This document shows positions 50,661-61,957 of a stretch of DNA of 64,000 nt, piece after piece. Positions within the stretch are counted from its first letter, which is position 1, and every line of letters starts with the position of its first letter. The DNA is taken from contig NC_071389.1 of NCBI RefSeq assembly GCF_022682495.2, positions 61,340,239-61,404,238 of the forward strand. The letters run 5' to 3'. The notes under the pieces were generated by a model that ran no database searches, had not been told where the DNA came from, and worked only from the letters and a program-made list of their open reading frames with translations. This stretch comes from Desmodus rotundus. Its lineage: Eukaryota; Chordata; Mammalia; Chiroptera; Phyllostomidae. Position numbers and translations under genes: made by a program.

Positions 50661-52224
50661 ATCTAAATGCCATGGAGAGATAGAAAAGGATTATACTTAT
50701 TTTCCCTTTGTTAGATCCATGCTACAGTTTAGCCCAAGGGGGAAAAAAAAGCCCCCATTCAAAGAACTGACCTATTAAAAATCAACCAGGGCAAGGAGGC
50801 AAATGACACAGTGATTTTCTACACCCGATCCCTTGCTTCAGTCTTCAATTACTAATTATGTCCAAGGACTCTGTTTCTACCTTTGGATGCCTAGCTCTCC
50901 TTGGGGAGTGAAGACTCTGACTGACTCCACAGCGCACCTTTGAGCTACCTAGCCTGGGTTCACCTTGGGGCAGTTCCAGAATCTCTGCAGAGGAGGGACT
51001 TTGGGGCAGTCTCAAGGGAAGGCTCAGACCCCAGGGGGCTGCCTTCAAGCTGCATTAACAAAGCACGCACAGCACTTTTATGTAGACCTCATGTTGGGAG
51101 GGCCTTTGGGCAAACTGGTACAGCTCATGGACAGGCTAAAGTACCCTCCAACCCAGCCCTGCCACCTGCCAAGCCACCCCTTGATGATGCCACTGAATTT
51201 GCACATGGCTGAGTCAAGGCCAAGGCAAGTAAAACCTGCCACCTAATGTCCCAGGAACAATGAAGGCATAAGACTAGCTGATGAGGAACTGGGAGGGGGT
51301 GACAAACGTCCTTTGGAAGGGGTAAGGTAGGCTGTACTGGGCGGGTTGATTTCCAGAGTGACACCCAGCCCAGCCCAGCCTGAGGTGTGTGAATGATTCA
51401 CATCTGAGAAGAGGCAAGGTCCATGGGGCCCAGACAGTGCTGGGATCACAGGCAAGGGAGGCGTTCAAGGCAGCAGGCGGACAGGACAGGAGCTGGGAGC
51501 CAGGCACTGCAGAGGCCCGGGGAGGAGGAATGAGGAGGAGGACATCAGCCTGGGGAATGAAGAGGGGGTGGGGACAACCCGGGAAATTAGAACCTTCTTC
51601 TCGCTGGCTCCTACTCACCTGGCTCACCAGGCAGGTCAGGCAGACAGCAACACGTGCCTTTCAGATCAAATGAAATAATTAGCTTAACTGTTTGAGAGGG
51701 GAAACGCCTCGAGTCAGTTTAGTGTTTTGCAGAGTGAACCGCAGAGGCCCAAGTTAGCCGGAGGCACAGGGCAGAGAGGCCAGCTCAGCGCTCCCACCTC
51801 AAGGTCGGAGGACTGTCACCGCCACTCTCCTGGGATGGACATATTGGCTGGTTAGCTGGCTCTTGGTTTTTGTCCCCGAAGAACTGAGATGAGCAGACAG
51901 TACAGGTAACTCTAAGAGGGAAATAAAGCTTCTTTGGAACTTTTCCCTGTGTCTTCGATTACGCAGTATTAGATAATCTCAGTCCTGAACTTTATCTCCC
52001 TCTTGTATTCCCCACAGAGCACCTCTGAACCTTTGGCAGGATTTCCTTCTTGACGTCTCCTTCGACATCAGAGGACTGCGGCCATGTGCACTTGGCACAC
52101 CCGGTGCCCACACGGAAGTCCCACCACCCCATACAGCCTGCCTGGGTGTCCTACATCTGGAGGTCCTGCATCTTTAATTCCAATGCCTGTATAGCCCTCA
52201 CGGGGTACAAAGCTTTTTCTCATA

Positions 52225-52415
52225 CATGACTTATTGGGACCCAAGAACAGCCCACACAGGTAGGTAGAAAAGGAATTATTACCCCCATTGTGTAAATGAG
52301 AGAACTGATTTGAGGATGACAAACGATTTATTTAAGGTCACAAGAACTCACAGAAGTGGGGCTGGGGTTAGAACCCAGACCCCTGTACTCCAACCGCCTC
52401 TCTAACCCAGCATTA
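52225..52415 (-). repeat. MIR SINE
   Basis: 'ttacccccattgtgtaaatg', 'agagaactgatttgaggatg', 'gggttagaacccagacccct' in reverse MIR order. Confidence 0.8.
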
Positions 52416-52734
52416 TAAAAGCACAGACTCCAGGGCTTTCCATCCACAGCAGGACAAAGTTCCAGGGGACTCCTTCACATACACACAGAACCCAGTACGA
52501 GGGACAAAGGATCAGCAAGGCCAGAGAGGAGGTGGCTCAGCAGCTGCAGGGGGGATAATGGATGAAAAGAGCAAAAGGACTATGGCCAGGAAGGAGGGAA
52601 GCAAGTAAGGAAAGTGTGCAGAACTTCTCGAAGTCACCTACAGCTTGGGCATCTATCTTTTGGCTGGAACGATGGACACTTGTACCCATGCTTCCAGAAA
52701 TGTCAATACTTTAATGTTTATCTAGAAGAGAAGG

Positions 52735-52935
52735 CAACCGGCATGTAGGGAGCACTTCCTGTCTATTGGAGACCATACTAAGTGCTTTGCTCTTTTAATC
52801 TTGGGAGGTAGATATAAACTACATTTTTGCAGACAAGGAAATGAAGGCTTAGCAAGGCGAAGCAATGGACTGGAGGTCACAAAGCCTGGCCTGGAACAAA
52901 GGCCGGTCTGACTGCAAAGCTCCGCTCTTCTTTTC
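52735..52935 (-). repeat. MIR SINE
   Basis: 'taagtgctttgctcttttaa', 'gcagacaaggaaatgaaggc', 'actggaggtcacaaagcctg' in reverse MIR order. Confidence 0.8.
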
Positions 52936-54999
52936 ATACCACATTCATAATGCCTTGGGCCTGGGCTCTGCCGTGCAGAAGCTTGCAATCAGACTTAACC
53001 ACCCTGTTGGGTATAATCACAGGCCAGAAGCATTTTGAACTAATGTATACTCCCAGGAGAATGGCTAATGGGTAATTTAAGCTATAGTAATTCCCATTTG
53101 AGTTACAGTGATTCCCCTTGCCCCAGCCCAAAGAAATAAAAGGTTGGGCTTAAGTCATGGTGGATTTGTGCTCCTCAGCAGAAGATGGAAAACCTGGGAG
53201 AAGCAGCCAGCCTCAGGCACGCGGTAATGACTTTGAGAGCGTGTGCCTACAAGGCCGTGGGCACATTTGTTCCTGGGTGCATGTGTGTTTTAGAAAAATG
53301 AAAGAATGAACACATGGTAGACTCTCACACAGGTTCTGATGAACATACACAACACCCTACTATCACGTATTTTAGTGCTGTCATTTCAGTCTTCATTCAC
53401 AGAAAACAGAGATCCGTTCTAGCACACATCTTGTCAAACAGCCAGACACCTAAAATAGATCTGATCTAAGAGTCTGGTAGTTGATTTTACCCAGTTGTCA
53501 GATTTAGAAAAGAAGGTGTGTCATTTGTAGTTAAAGCAAAGTTACATAGTTTTGAATTCTAAAGACAAAACAATATAAAACAAGAAAAATGTTCCCAAAT
53601 GATCTATCTTTCCAGTTATGTGGTAGTGCCCACCCATGCAAGTCAGGTCCGGATGGTCAGATGTCCCGACACCGTGGTCACAACACTGGGTCCCACACTC
53701 CAGGCACAAAAGACAACTCTGGAAGCTTCTCTCAAATACGTAAGCCTCGCTGGCAGGGTGTGCTTGCTGCTCTTTTTAGAAGAGCCCAGTTTGTTTAGAC
53801 AAGCATGCGAACAGAGCCAAGGTTGTATGTTTCTAACTGTATCACTTCTGTGGGGGCGGGATGGGGGGAGGAAAATTCTACTCACTGGACTGGGACCACA
53901 CAGGAGTGGATCCAATGTTTCGTGGGAAGCAGGGATAGCAACTATTGAAAACCCAACAATCTCAGCAATGCAAAAGTTCATGCACTGATGAAAAGCAGTG
54001 CAGTGCATGGAATAATAACCTACTTATAAAGGGACCATCCGTTTGTGGCTAACATTTACTTTATTCTCCAACTTACAAACAAAAAACAAACAAACAAAAA
54101 TAACAAGTAGGAACGGTGAGAAGTTAGGCATCCCTTAGCTTGTAAAGTAACATTCCCACACCAGGTAATATACACTGGGTGGCAAGGGTGAGGAGGTAAA
54201 TGTGTTACAACGACAACAAATTATGGGAGGGGGGCCATATAGTGGAAATTAGGTACTCACTTAAAAACTGACCTACAAATACTCTGGAGAGCCATTTTAA
54301 TGATTACCCTAGTAAGGTTAAATTGTTTCCAATACTCACAGTCACACAGTCACTCCTCAAATTACATGCATGAGAAATTTCTGAGCAACTTTGGGTAGTC
54401 GCAGCCTGCTGAGGGAAAGCAATAAAGTAACATTGCTACAGAACAAAGCACTTTTGTCTACCACGGGGACCTTCACTTACTCACAAAGCACAATCTCCCA
54501 ACAGTGTTACTAGTTAATAATAACTATTCGCCGAATTTGTAGATGCCTTGCATGGTTCGTGCTGTTCCGAGACACACCATCACACCAGGAATACAGGTTA
54601 CATCCCTGGGCTCTACGGGAAAACCTGTGTTTCCCGTCGACAGCACTAAGACAGCGTTTGGAAAAGGAGCACCTGTGCAAAAGCAGAGTGGAGCCTCGCC
54701 GCGCTCCCGGGGCTCAGCCCACCAGCCGCGAGCAGGGGCAGACGCAAAGTGGCTTTGGCATCCCGATTGCTTTTCACTCATGGGGGGGAAAAAGTGGGAA
54801 AGGGCAAGGTGCGTGACACTCTGCCCGGAGGGTCCTGTCCCAGGTGCTTAGAGTGGGTCTGGGCCCCGGGCTAGACGTCAGGCAACCCCGAAAAGCTGGG
54901 CCCCGCGGAGGCCCCAGCATGCTGGCCTCCCCACGCACAACCCGGGCATCTACAGCCCCGGGAATCCTCCCCCACCCCTGTGCCTGGCGCCCCACTCAC

Positions 55000-55240
55000 C
55001 GCTCACGCTTTGCCGCCGAGCCCGGGAGCCGGGGCCCCTGCGGCTGCTGCATGCCCTCGGGCCCTGCGCGACGGGACGACCAGGTGCCCGGCTCCCGCCG
55101 GGCGCCAGGAGCAGCGGAGGACAGGCGACAGGCGGGTGGCAGCGGAGTGTCTCCTTTCCAGCAGCCGCGGCTGTGCATCCGGAGTCCAAAGAAAGTTAGG
55201 CTGAGCGAGGGGTGGAGCTGAGGGGGCGGAGTGGCGCGCC
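55000..55240 (-). other. LPAR3: LPAR3 putative non-coding exon 1
   Basis: A strong minus-strand donor, AGCG|GTGAGTGGGG, sits at 55,000/54,999 inside a CpG island 23.7 kb upstream of exon 2. This matches the human layout of a non-coding first exon roughly 25 kb before the coding exon. The 3' edge (55,000) is fairly firm. The 5' edge (transcription start) is a guess, placed just below the GC-box cluster; no TATA box is visible. The receptor frame meets TGA six bases before the donor (TGA GCG), so translation cannot extend the receptor N-terminus into this exon. Confidence 0.6.
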
Positions 55241-55241
55241 A

Positions 55242-55274
55242 CCGCCCTGCCCCGCCCTGCCCCGCCCTGCCCCA
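55242..55274. promoter_or_regulatory. Tandem GC-box array (three 10-bp units)
   Basis: Three head-to-tail copies of the 10-mer CCGCCCTGCC, each containing an Sp1/KLF-type CCGCCC box, lie just upstream of the putative LPAR3 start on the minus strand. A further GC box (GGGGGCGGAG) lies at about 55,222-55,231. One full helical turn between boxes would place bound factors on the same DNA face. Function is inferred. Confidence 0.55.
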
Positions 55275-56689
55275 GGCGTCTGGCCGTTCCCACGGGACAG
55301 CGCCCCCCTCTGGCATGCCACAGTTCGGTTCTTCTGCAGATGCTCTCCTGCCTGGGACAGGCCCTCTCAGGTGGGTGGCCCTCCTGATGGAGGATGAGGA
55401 GCCAACGAAAGGACCCTAGCATCCAGAGGCCTTACAGAACCATACCTGGGAGTTCCATAATAAGCGCTATCCTTCTCCGTCCCTAGGATTCCTTTGAAGA
55501 GGCTGCAGGGAAGTGCAGCCCACACCCATCCACCCCCAACCCCTGTGGGAAGCAGGTTCACTGCCAAGACAAACATTTGTCCTAAAATTTGAACCCAAAG
55601 CTACCCGAGGGTGCAGGCAGCCCCAGAGCCCAAGGATGGCCGCGTATATCTGGCCTGGGACCTTTTAGGCACCTTTTGATTGAAACAGGAAACAAAACAT
55701 ATTTAAAATTGTGAGAGGCTTCTGGGCCTCCGGGGGTAGGTTTTCAAAGCTGAAATATAGAGCCTGCACTGGCCCGCCTTTGGCGAAGGAGAAAGATGTA
55801 AAGTAAAGCAATGTCATGAAGACTTCTCTCTGAACTCTGCCCAGCAAACTGGGGTCACAGACATGCTCGAAGTTGGGCCTGGTGACCACCCAGAGGGGAA
55901 ATACTGCGATGTGAGGTCTGCATGCTTCAGAACCTGGGAAACACTGAGTGCATGTGCGGGAATGACTGCCTGCAGCCCTTTGCTGTTCATTCCTTCACTC
56001 AACTTTTGTATGCCAGCTAGGGACCTTATTCCAGGAAACAACCTGAATGATGGCCTGCCCCCTGTGATCAAAAAAATCCTGCTCCCTCTGAAGACCATGT
56101 TTTAATAATGTTTTATTCCTTATGCAGTGGACCTAATCCCATGGGCCACGGCAGCCTGGTGTGCTCACACCTTCATAGTGATGTGCCTCAATTTTGATGC
56201 AAAATTATTGTTGCTTCACCTGCGTGTTCAGAAAATTACTGTGGTGCCTCACAGATGAACTGTGTACAGAGGACTAGAACTTACAAAGCTGGCACCACAG
56301 AAAGATCATGTTTGCCAGAACAAACAAAAACCTCACAGATGACAAATGAGAACAAGGTCAGGGGAGTGAACAGCTCAACTCAAATAGCACACGATGCTCA
56401 AGGGGCGACCCAGTGAACAGAAAAAATTCTCAACCACCAGCACTTAGCAAACGCTTGACTCAACAAATGTGTAATATGTTGAGAAAGTTGTTGTGGGCTG
56501 GAATGGGAACTATAAACACCAGTTAGAGACTACTTTCACTGGAAAAATTTGTCCCAAGTTCCAAACAAAGGCAGTTTGGAAACACACTATTGTAACCTGG
56601 GAGCTTCCTGAACCTGGCCATTGTACAGTAGAAGGGGGAGTCTGTAAAGCCAGATGTGATTGCCTTTAACATATGAATCCTAAATACAA

Positions 56690-56707
56690 AAAAAAAAAAA
56701 AAAAAAA
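56690..56707. repeat. A-run
   Basis: Uninterrupted A tract of about 18 in 'aaatac...ggaaaa'. No associated retrocopy recognised. Confidence 0.9.
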
Positions 56708-57017
56708 GGAAAAGGGAACATGGGAAGCTGTGCTACAAAAAGAAAAATGTATTTTATCTAGATGTGGGTCATATCTGAGCAGAAGGTAAGGAAGTGATCT
56801 AGGAAAAAGATGCAAAGAGAGACCACCCAGCTTACATGTAGAAAGAACCACAGCCAAGGACAGGAAAAGAGGGACAAGAGGTGAAGGATAAGTACAAATA
56901 AGGTCGTGGCCCCAAATCCTAGTTTTTAGAAAGAAGCCCAAGGATTATCCACCAGAACCTTCTTTAAGTCTTGTAGGGTCTGTGGTGTCTCACTTCTCTG
57001 CCAAATGGTTTTATTTT

Positions 57018-57219
57018 TAAAGATTTTATTTATTTAGAGAGAGGGGAAGGGGGATAGAAAGAGAGGGAGAGAAATATCAATGTGTGGTTGCCTCTAGTGA
57101 GCCCCCACTACAGGGAGACCTGGCCTGCAACCCAGGCGTGTGCCCTGACTGGGAATCGAATCGGCGGCCCTTTGGTTCTCAGGCCAGTACTCAATCCACT
57201 GAGCCACACCAGCCAGGGC
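57018..57219 (-). mobile_element. VES-type SINE
   Basis: Well preserved VES in reverse: 'aagattttatttatttagag', 'caatgtgtggttgcctctag', 'gactgggaatcgaatcggcg', 'gagccacaccagccagggc'. Imperfect target duplication CCAAATGGTTTTATT (57,001 on) and CCAACATGTTTTTATT (57,224 on). Confidence 0.95.
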
Positions 57220-58822
57220 TCTACCAACATGTTTTTATTAGTAAAACCAAGTTAAAAATTAATATCAAAAATGGCAAACACAAAGCCTGAGGGTATACTT
57301 TGTTTTAAAGACCACTGGCTGGAAAATCATTCAAAACTTTTTCAACAGACGTTTGCGGATCAGCTCCCTGTATACAGTGTTGTGTTTTATGGGCCTGGAG
57401 ACACGGAGACTGATGTATAATGTTGTTTCTGTAAGGGGCAAAGGGGCATTTCGGAATGCTTGATGGAGAAGAATTATGATGGCCTTGGAGACCCTGTGTC
57501 AGCCAGCATTTTACTTGGCAGGGAATAAATGCTGCAAAATAAATAAAGTAATTAAATTAAAAACAGGCCTGCCTCCTGCCACAGTGAGAAGCTATGTGGG
57601 ACTCCAGCCAACTTCTTCCTTTCTGGATTTATGGAAAGAGGCCCATGTTTCTCTGGCTCCAACTTGGCATGGACCTCTGATCACATGGTTAGGAATTCAT
57701 AGATTTTGCATTCATAACTTTGGGAAATAACCGAACTGAAATATCTGAAGTGAAGTGTAACACAACTGTTACATTTTGTTCTTCTGTGCTGATTAGCCGT
57801 AAGGATGACTACAGCAGGTGAATAACATGAGGAAGTGGAATGGTAGCTATGAAGTGAGAGATGTAAGTGGTACCTGAAATAACAGTTAGCTAGAAGGTTC
57901 TGAGGAAAGACTGAGCAAAAGGTTAACTACAGAAATCAGAGAAAAAGAGAGATGGCATTAGGCCAGCTGACAGCCTGTAGAGTATCTCTCCATTGCATGT
58001 AACTTCCAGTGGAAAGCAACAAGAAGTCACAGAGAGAGTCAACAAATACCAAAAAGTCAAAAATCAAAATCAACTGAATTTCATTTAAATTGAACAAACC
58101 ATTTTATGTGACATCTGTGACTCATTCAAAAATACTTCCTACATATTCACCCCATCACGGCTTAATTCTGCATATTTCTGAGAAAAGAGTGACAAATTTT
58201 GAAAGTAAAAGTCATGATGGAACTCTTATTCTAGCAGATGTGAAAATTTATCATAAACCCATAATAACTAGGGTACCCCAGCGCCTGGATTTGTGCCTGT
58301 CATCCAGGCATAATTCACTTGCAAAAGCATCCTAGCTTGAATGATAAATTATATAGTGAATTTAATTAATAATTAAGACAATATGATGGAGGTGCAAAAC
58401 TAGAGAGACAAAACATAACACCAGAATAGCTATCCCATATACAGATCATAGTAAGTATAAAAATGTTTATATTTAAAGAAGTTGGCATCTTAAATAAGTA
58501 GGAAAGGGAAGGCTTATTTAGTCAGTGGCCCTGATCCTATTCATTGACTTTTGGGGAGAAATAAGGTTAGATGCTTACCAAAGTAATTTTCATATGCATT
58601 AAAGTGTTCAGTTGTTTAAAAAAAAAAAAGAACCATAAAAGAATTAGAAGAAAATAAAGATTAATATTTATTTGATTTGAAGTTTGGAGTGAATGCTTTT
58701 AAACATAAGAGCAAGGGAAGAAACCACAGAAAATATGAATTAACTTGACTCTATGCAAATTAGATATTTCTGCGCATAATAAAAATAACCCTGTAATTTA
58801 TTATAAATAAAAAGTCAAACTA

Positions 58823-60788
58823 GGCTTCTGGCCAAGATGGAGGTGTAGGTAGACACACTGTGCCTCCTCGCACAACCAAAAGAAGGACAACAACAATTTA
58901 AAAACAAAAACCAACCAGCACTGACAGAAAATCGAACTGCATGGAAGTCCGACAACCAAGGAGATAAAGAAGAAACATTCATCCAGACCAGTAGGAGGGG
59001 CGGAGATGGGCAGCTGGGCAGAGAGGACTCCCGTCAGGGCAGCACCTGGAGGACCCAGCAGGTGGCGGATTGTGAAGCAGGGTGGGCAGTGTGACCACCA
59101 GCAGAACCTGCAGCCCCACATTCGTGCATAGATAAACCAGGAGGAATGGCGGGGGAGCAAAGCAGACCTCACATCCCAGGGCTCCAGCGCGGGGAAATAA
59201 ATCCTCAGACCTCTGATTGAAAACACCCATGGGGGTTGAGGTAGCAGCGGGAGAAACTCCCAGCCTCACAGGAGAGGTCGTTGGAGAGACCCACAGGGCC
59301 CTAGAGCATGCACAAGCCCACCCACTCGGGAATCAGCACCAGAGGGTCCCAATTTGATTGTGGATAGCGGAGGGAGTGGCTGAAGTCTGGCAGAGAGTAG
59401 AGCAAGCCCCATTGCTCCCTCTCAGCCCCTCCCCACATACAGCGTCATTGCACAGCAACCAGTGTTACCCCGCCCCTGTGAACACCTAAGGCTCCGCCCC
59501 TTACTATGCAACAGGTGCGCCGAGACCAAAAAATGGCCCAAATGAAAGAACAGATCAAAACTCCAGAAATAATACAACTAAGCAACGAAGAGATAGCCAA
59601 CCTATCAGATGCACAGTTCGAAACACTGATAATCAGGATGCTCACAGAATTGGCTGAATTTGTTCGAAAATTAGATGAAAAAATGAAGGCTGTGCTAAGA
59701 GAAACAAAGGAAAATGTACAGGGAACCAATAGTGATACGAAGGAAACTGGGACTCAAATCAATGGTGTGGACCAGGAGGAAGAAAGGAACATCCAACCAG
59801 AAAAGAATGATGAAACAAGAATTCAAAAAAATGAGGAGAGGCTTAGGAACCTCCAGAACATCTTTAAACGTTCCAACATCTGAATTATAGGGGTGCCAGA
59901 AGGAGAAGAGGAAGAACAAAAAATTGAAAACGTATTTGAACAAATAATGAAGGAGAACTTCCCCAGTCTGGCAAAGGAAATAGACTTCCAGGAAGTCCAG
60001 GAAGCTCAGAGAGTCCCAAAGAAGCTGGGCCCAAGGAGGAACACACCAAGGCACATCATAATTACATTAGCCAAGATGAAACAGAAGGAGAGAATCTTAG
60101 AAGCAGCAAGAGAAAAGGACACAGTTACCTACAAAGGAGTTCCCATAAGACTGTCAGCTGACTTCTCCAAAGAGACCTTACAGGCAAGAAGGGGCTGGAA
60201 AGAACTATTTGAAGTCATGAAAGCCAAGGACCTACATCCAAGATTACTGTATCCAGCAAAGCTATCATTTAGAATGGAAGGGCAGATAAAGTGCTTCCCA
60301 GATAAGGTCAAGTTAAAGGAGTTCATCATCACCAAGCCCTTATTATAGGAAATGTTAAAGGGATTTATCTAAGAAAAAGAAGATAAAAAATATGAACAGT
60401 AAAAATGACAGCAAACTCACAGTTATTAACAACCACACCTAAAACAAAAACAAAAGCAAACTAAGCAAACAACTAGAACAGGAATAGAACCACAGAAATG
60501 GAGATCACATGGAGGGTTACAATAGGGGAGTGGGAGGGGGAGAGAGGGGGAAAGGTGCAGAGAATAAGTAGCATAAATGGTAGATAGAAAATAGACAGGG
60601 GGAGGGTAAGAATAGTATAGGAAATGTAGAAGCCAAAGAATTTATATGTATGTATGACCCATGGACATGAACTATAGGAGGGGAATGTGGGAGGGAGGGG
60701 GTGGGCAGGATGGAGTGGAGTGAAGAGGGGAGAAATGGGACAACTGTAATAGCATAATCAATAAATATATTTTTTTAAAAAGAAAGAA
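58823..60788 (+). mobile_element. Half-L1 (HAL1-like) element, apparently full length
   Basis: A 1,966-bp retroelement with a GC-rich L1-type 5' UTR (58,823-59,505), a single ORF1 (59,506-60,348), a G-rich 3' UTR and an A-rich end. There is no trace of ORF2 (endonuclease or reverse transcriptase) between ORF1 and the 3' UTR, which defines HAL1-type elements that depend on L1 for mobility. Target duplications AAAGTCAAACTA (58,811-58,822) and AAAATCAAACTA (60,789-60,800) differ at one base. An L1 with an internal deletion is the alternative. Confidence 0.8.
59506..60348 (+). pseudogene. L1/HAL1 ORF1 protein, broken by one in-frame stop
   Basis: Would encode a 280-position L1 ORF1p-like RNA-binding protein and nucleic-acid chaperone (human L1 ORF1p has 338). 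Codons 1 to about 110 form a charged, coiled-coil-like N-terminus. An RRM-like domain begins with IIGVPEGEEEE, and a C-terminal domain holds TPRHIIITLAKMKQKE, VTYKGVPIRLSADFS, ETLQARRGW and YPAKLSF, all hallmarks of ORF1p. Codon 126 (59,881-59,883) is TGA directly after RSNI, at the position where related proteins have an arginine; CGA to TGA by CpG decay is the simplest cause. The frame is otherwise open to TAG at 60,346-60,348. The C-terminus is shorter than in human L1. Confidence 0.85.
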
Positions 60789-60899
60789 AAAATCAAACTA
60801 AAAACTAGGGAAGAAAAGTATTTGCAACATAAAATAGGTAAAAGATGAATACCTGTCCCGCATCACTCATTGGGAGGCATGTAGAAAACACAATATTTA

Positions 60900-61261
60900 T
60901 TTCTTTTTCTTTTTTTATTTTTAAAATATATTTTATTGATTATGCGATTACACTTGTCCCATTTTCCCCCCTTTGTTCCCCTTCACTCTGCACCCCCTCC
61001 CTCCCACATCTTCCCCCAACTTAGTTCATGTCCATGGGTCATACGTATAAGTTCTTTGGCTTCTCCATTTCCTATACTATTCTTAACCTCCCTCTATCTG
61101 TTTTCTACCTACCATGTATGCTTCTTATTCCCTGTTCCTTTTCCTCCACTCTTCCCTTTCCCCCTCCCCGCTGATAACCCTCCATATGATCTCCATTTCT
61201 GTGCTTCTGTTCCTGTTCTAATTGTTTGCTTAGTTCATTCTTGTTTTTGTTTTTGAAGAAG
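60900..61261 (-). mobile_element. HAL1-like 3' fragment in inverse orientation
   Basis: Reverse complement of the 3' UTR of the neighbouring element: both share 'gacccatggacatgaact', 'agaatagtataggaaatg' and 'gcataatcaataaa' in order. 5'-truncated, about 360 bp. Perfect 11-bp target duplication CACAATATTTA at 60,889-60,899 and 61,262-61,272. Confidence 0.88.
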
Positions 61262-61744
61262 CACAATATTTAAAAGATTAACATCAAAACAAAAAATAAG
61301 TCAAGTATATGAAGAATTAGCAAAAGAAGAAATACAAATGACCAAAAATATACAAAAATACATTTCAACTGATCTAATAGTAAGACAAGTGTAAATTAAA
61401 GTGAGATATACTTGTCACCTATCAAACTGGCAAAAGTTTTTGATTATAGAAATTTCCAAAATTGACCAAGGTTTAAGGGAAATGGGCGCCTTCCTGTGGT
61501 GCTGGTGGGCATACACGTTGGTAAAACTTTTCTGGTGGACAATTTGCTGTATGTAGCAACTTTCAATCATTCTCAGAAATACTGCTTTTTTTCTCACGTG
61601 TTAGTATCTCTAAATTGAGACGTGTTTTATGGCCCCTGTCAGTCGGGCAGCTGTTGTGATTTGGTTTTCTGTTAGTGCCTACCCACACATACCAAATTTT
61701 AAAGAATGGATGCCAGCTTTTGGAAGAAAATCCTGGAGCAAAAA

Positions 61745-61957
61745 GTAGAGCACCCCTCACCCCCTTTTTTAGAGGCAGGGGAAGGGAAGGAGAAAAAACA
61801 TCGATATGAGAGAAGAACATTGATCAGTTGCCTCTTGTACGCGCCCCAACTGGGGCCTGAACCCATCACCTCGGCAAGTGCCCTGACTGCGAATCCAACT
61901 GACAACTTTCTGCTTTGTGAGACCACGCCCAACCAACTGAGCCACACCAGGGAGGGC
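61745..61957 (-). mobile_element. VES-type SINE
   Basis: Reverse VES: 'aacatcgatatgagagaaga', 'gcgccccaactggggcctga', 'gtgccctgactgcgaatcca', 'caactgagccacaccaggga'. More diverged than the copies at 39.7 and 57.0 kb. Confidence 0.88.

Larger units (their letters stand above)
31338..54999 (-). other. LPAR3: LPAR3 intron 1
   Basis: Bounded by the exon 1 donor GTGAGT (54,999-54,994) and the exon 2 acceptor (AG at 31,339-31,338), 23.66 kb long. Recognised repeats are listed separately. Stretches in which I see nothing definite: 31,660-33,000, 33,350-34,050, 34,140-34,870, 36,020-36,350 (an L2-like end near 36,080-36,190), 36,590-37,570, 37,900-38,220, 39,060-39,320, 39,900-40,480, 40,630-43,340, 43,630-44,380, 44,990-46,130, 46,840-48,170, 48,610-50,090 (part looks like a degraded L1-type 3' region), 50,670-52,220, 52,420-52,730 and 52,940-54,670. 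No other gene was found. Confidence 0.75.
54680..55315. promoter_or_regulatory. CpG island, likely LPAR3 promoter
   Basis: This is the only large stretch in the window dense in CpG and in CCGC/GGCG words (for example GCCGCGCTCCCGG near 54,700 and GGCGGAGTGGCGCGCC near 55,225). The flanks on both sides are CpG-poor. It overlaps the putative exon 1 donor and the GC-box array. Such an island upstream of a TATA-less GPCR gene is the expected promoter form. Limits were judged by eye. Confidence 0.75.

Noticed and set aside
54774..55422. Several overlapping ORFs of 60-140 codons in the CpG island
   Set aside because: GC-rich sequence lacks stop codons in all frames. Only the frame that joins the exon 2 leader is kept, as a uORF candidate.
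59445..60054. Minus-strand ORFs opposite the HAL1-like ORF1
   Set aside because: They are mirror frames of the ORF1 coding sequence.
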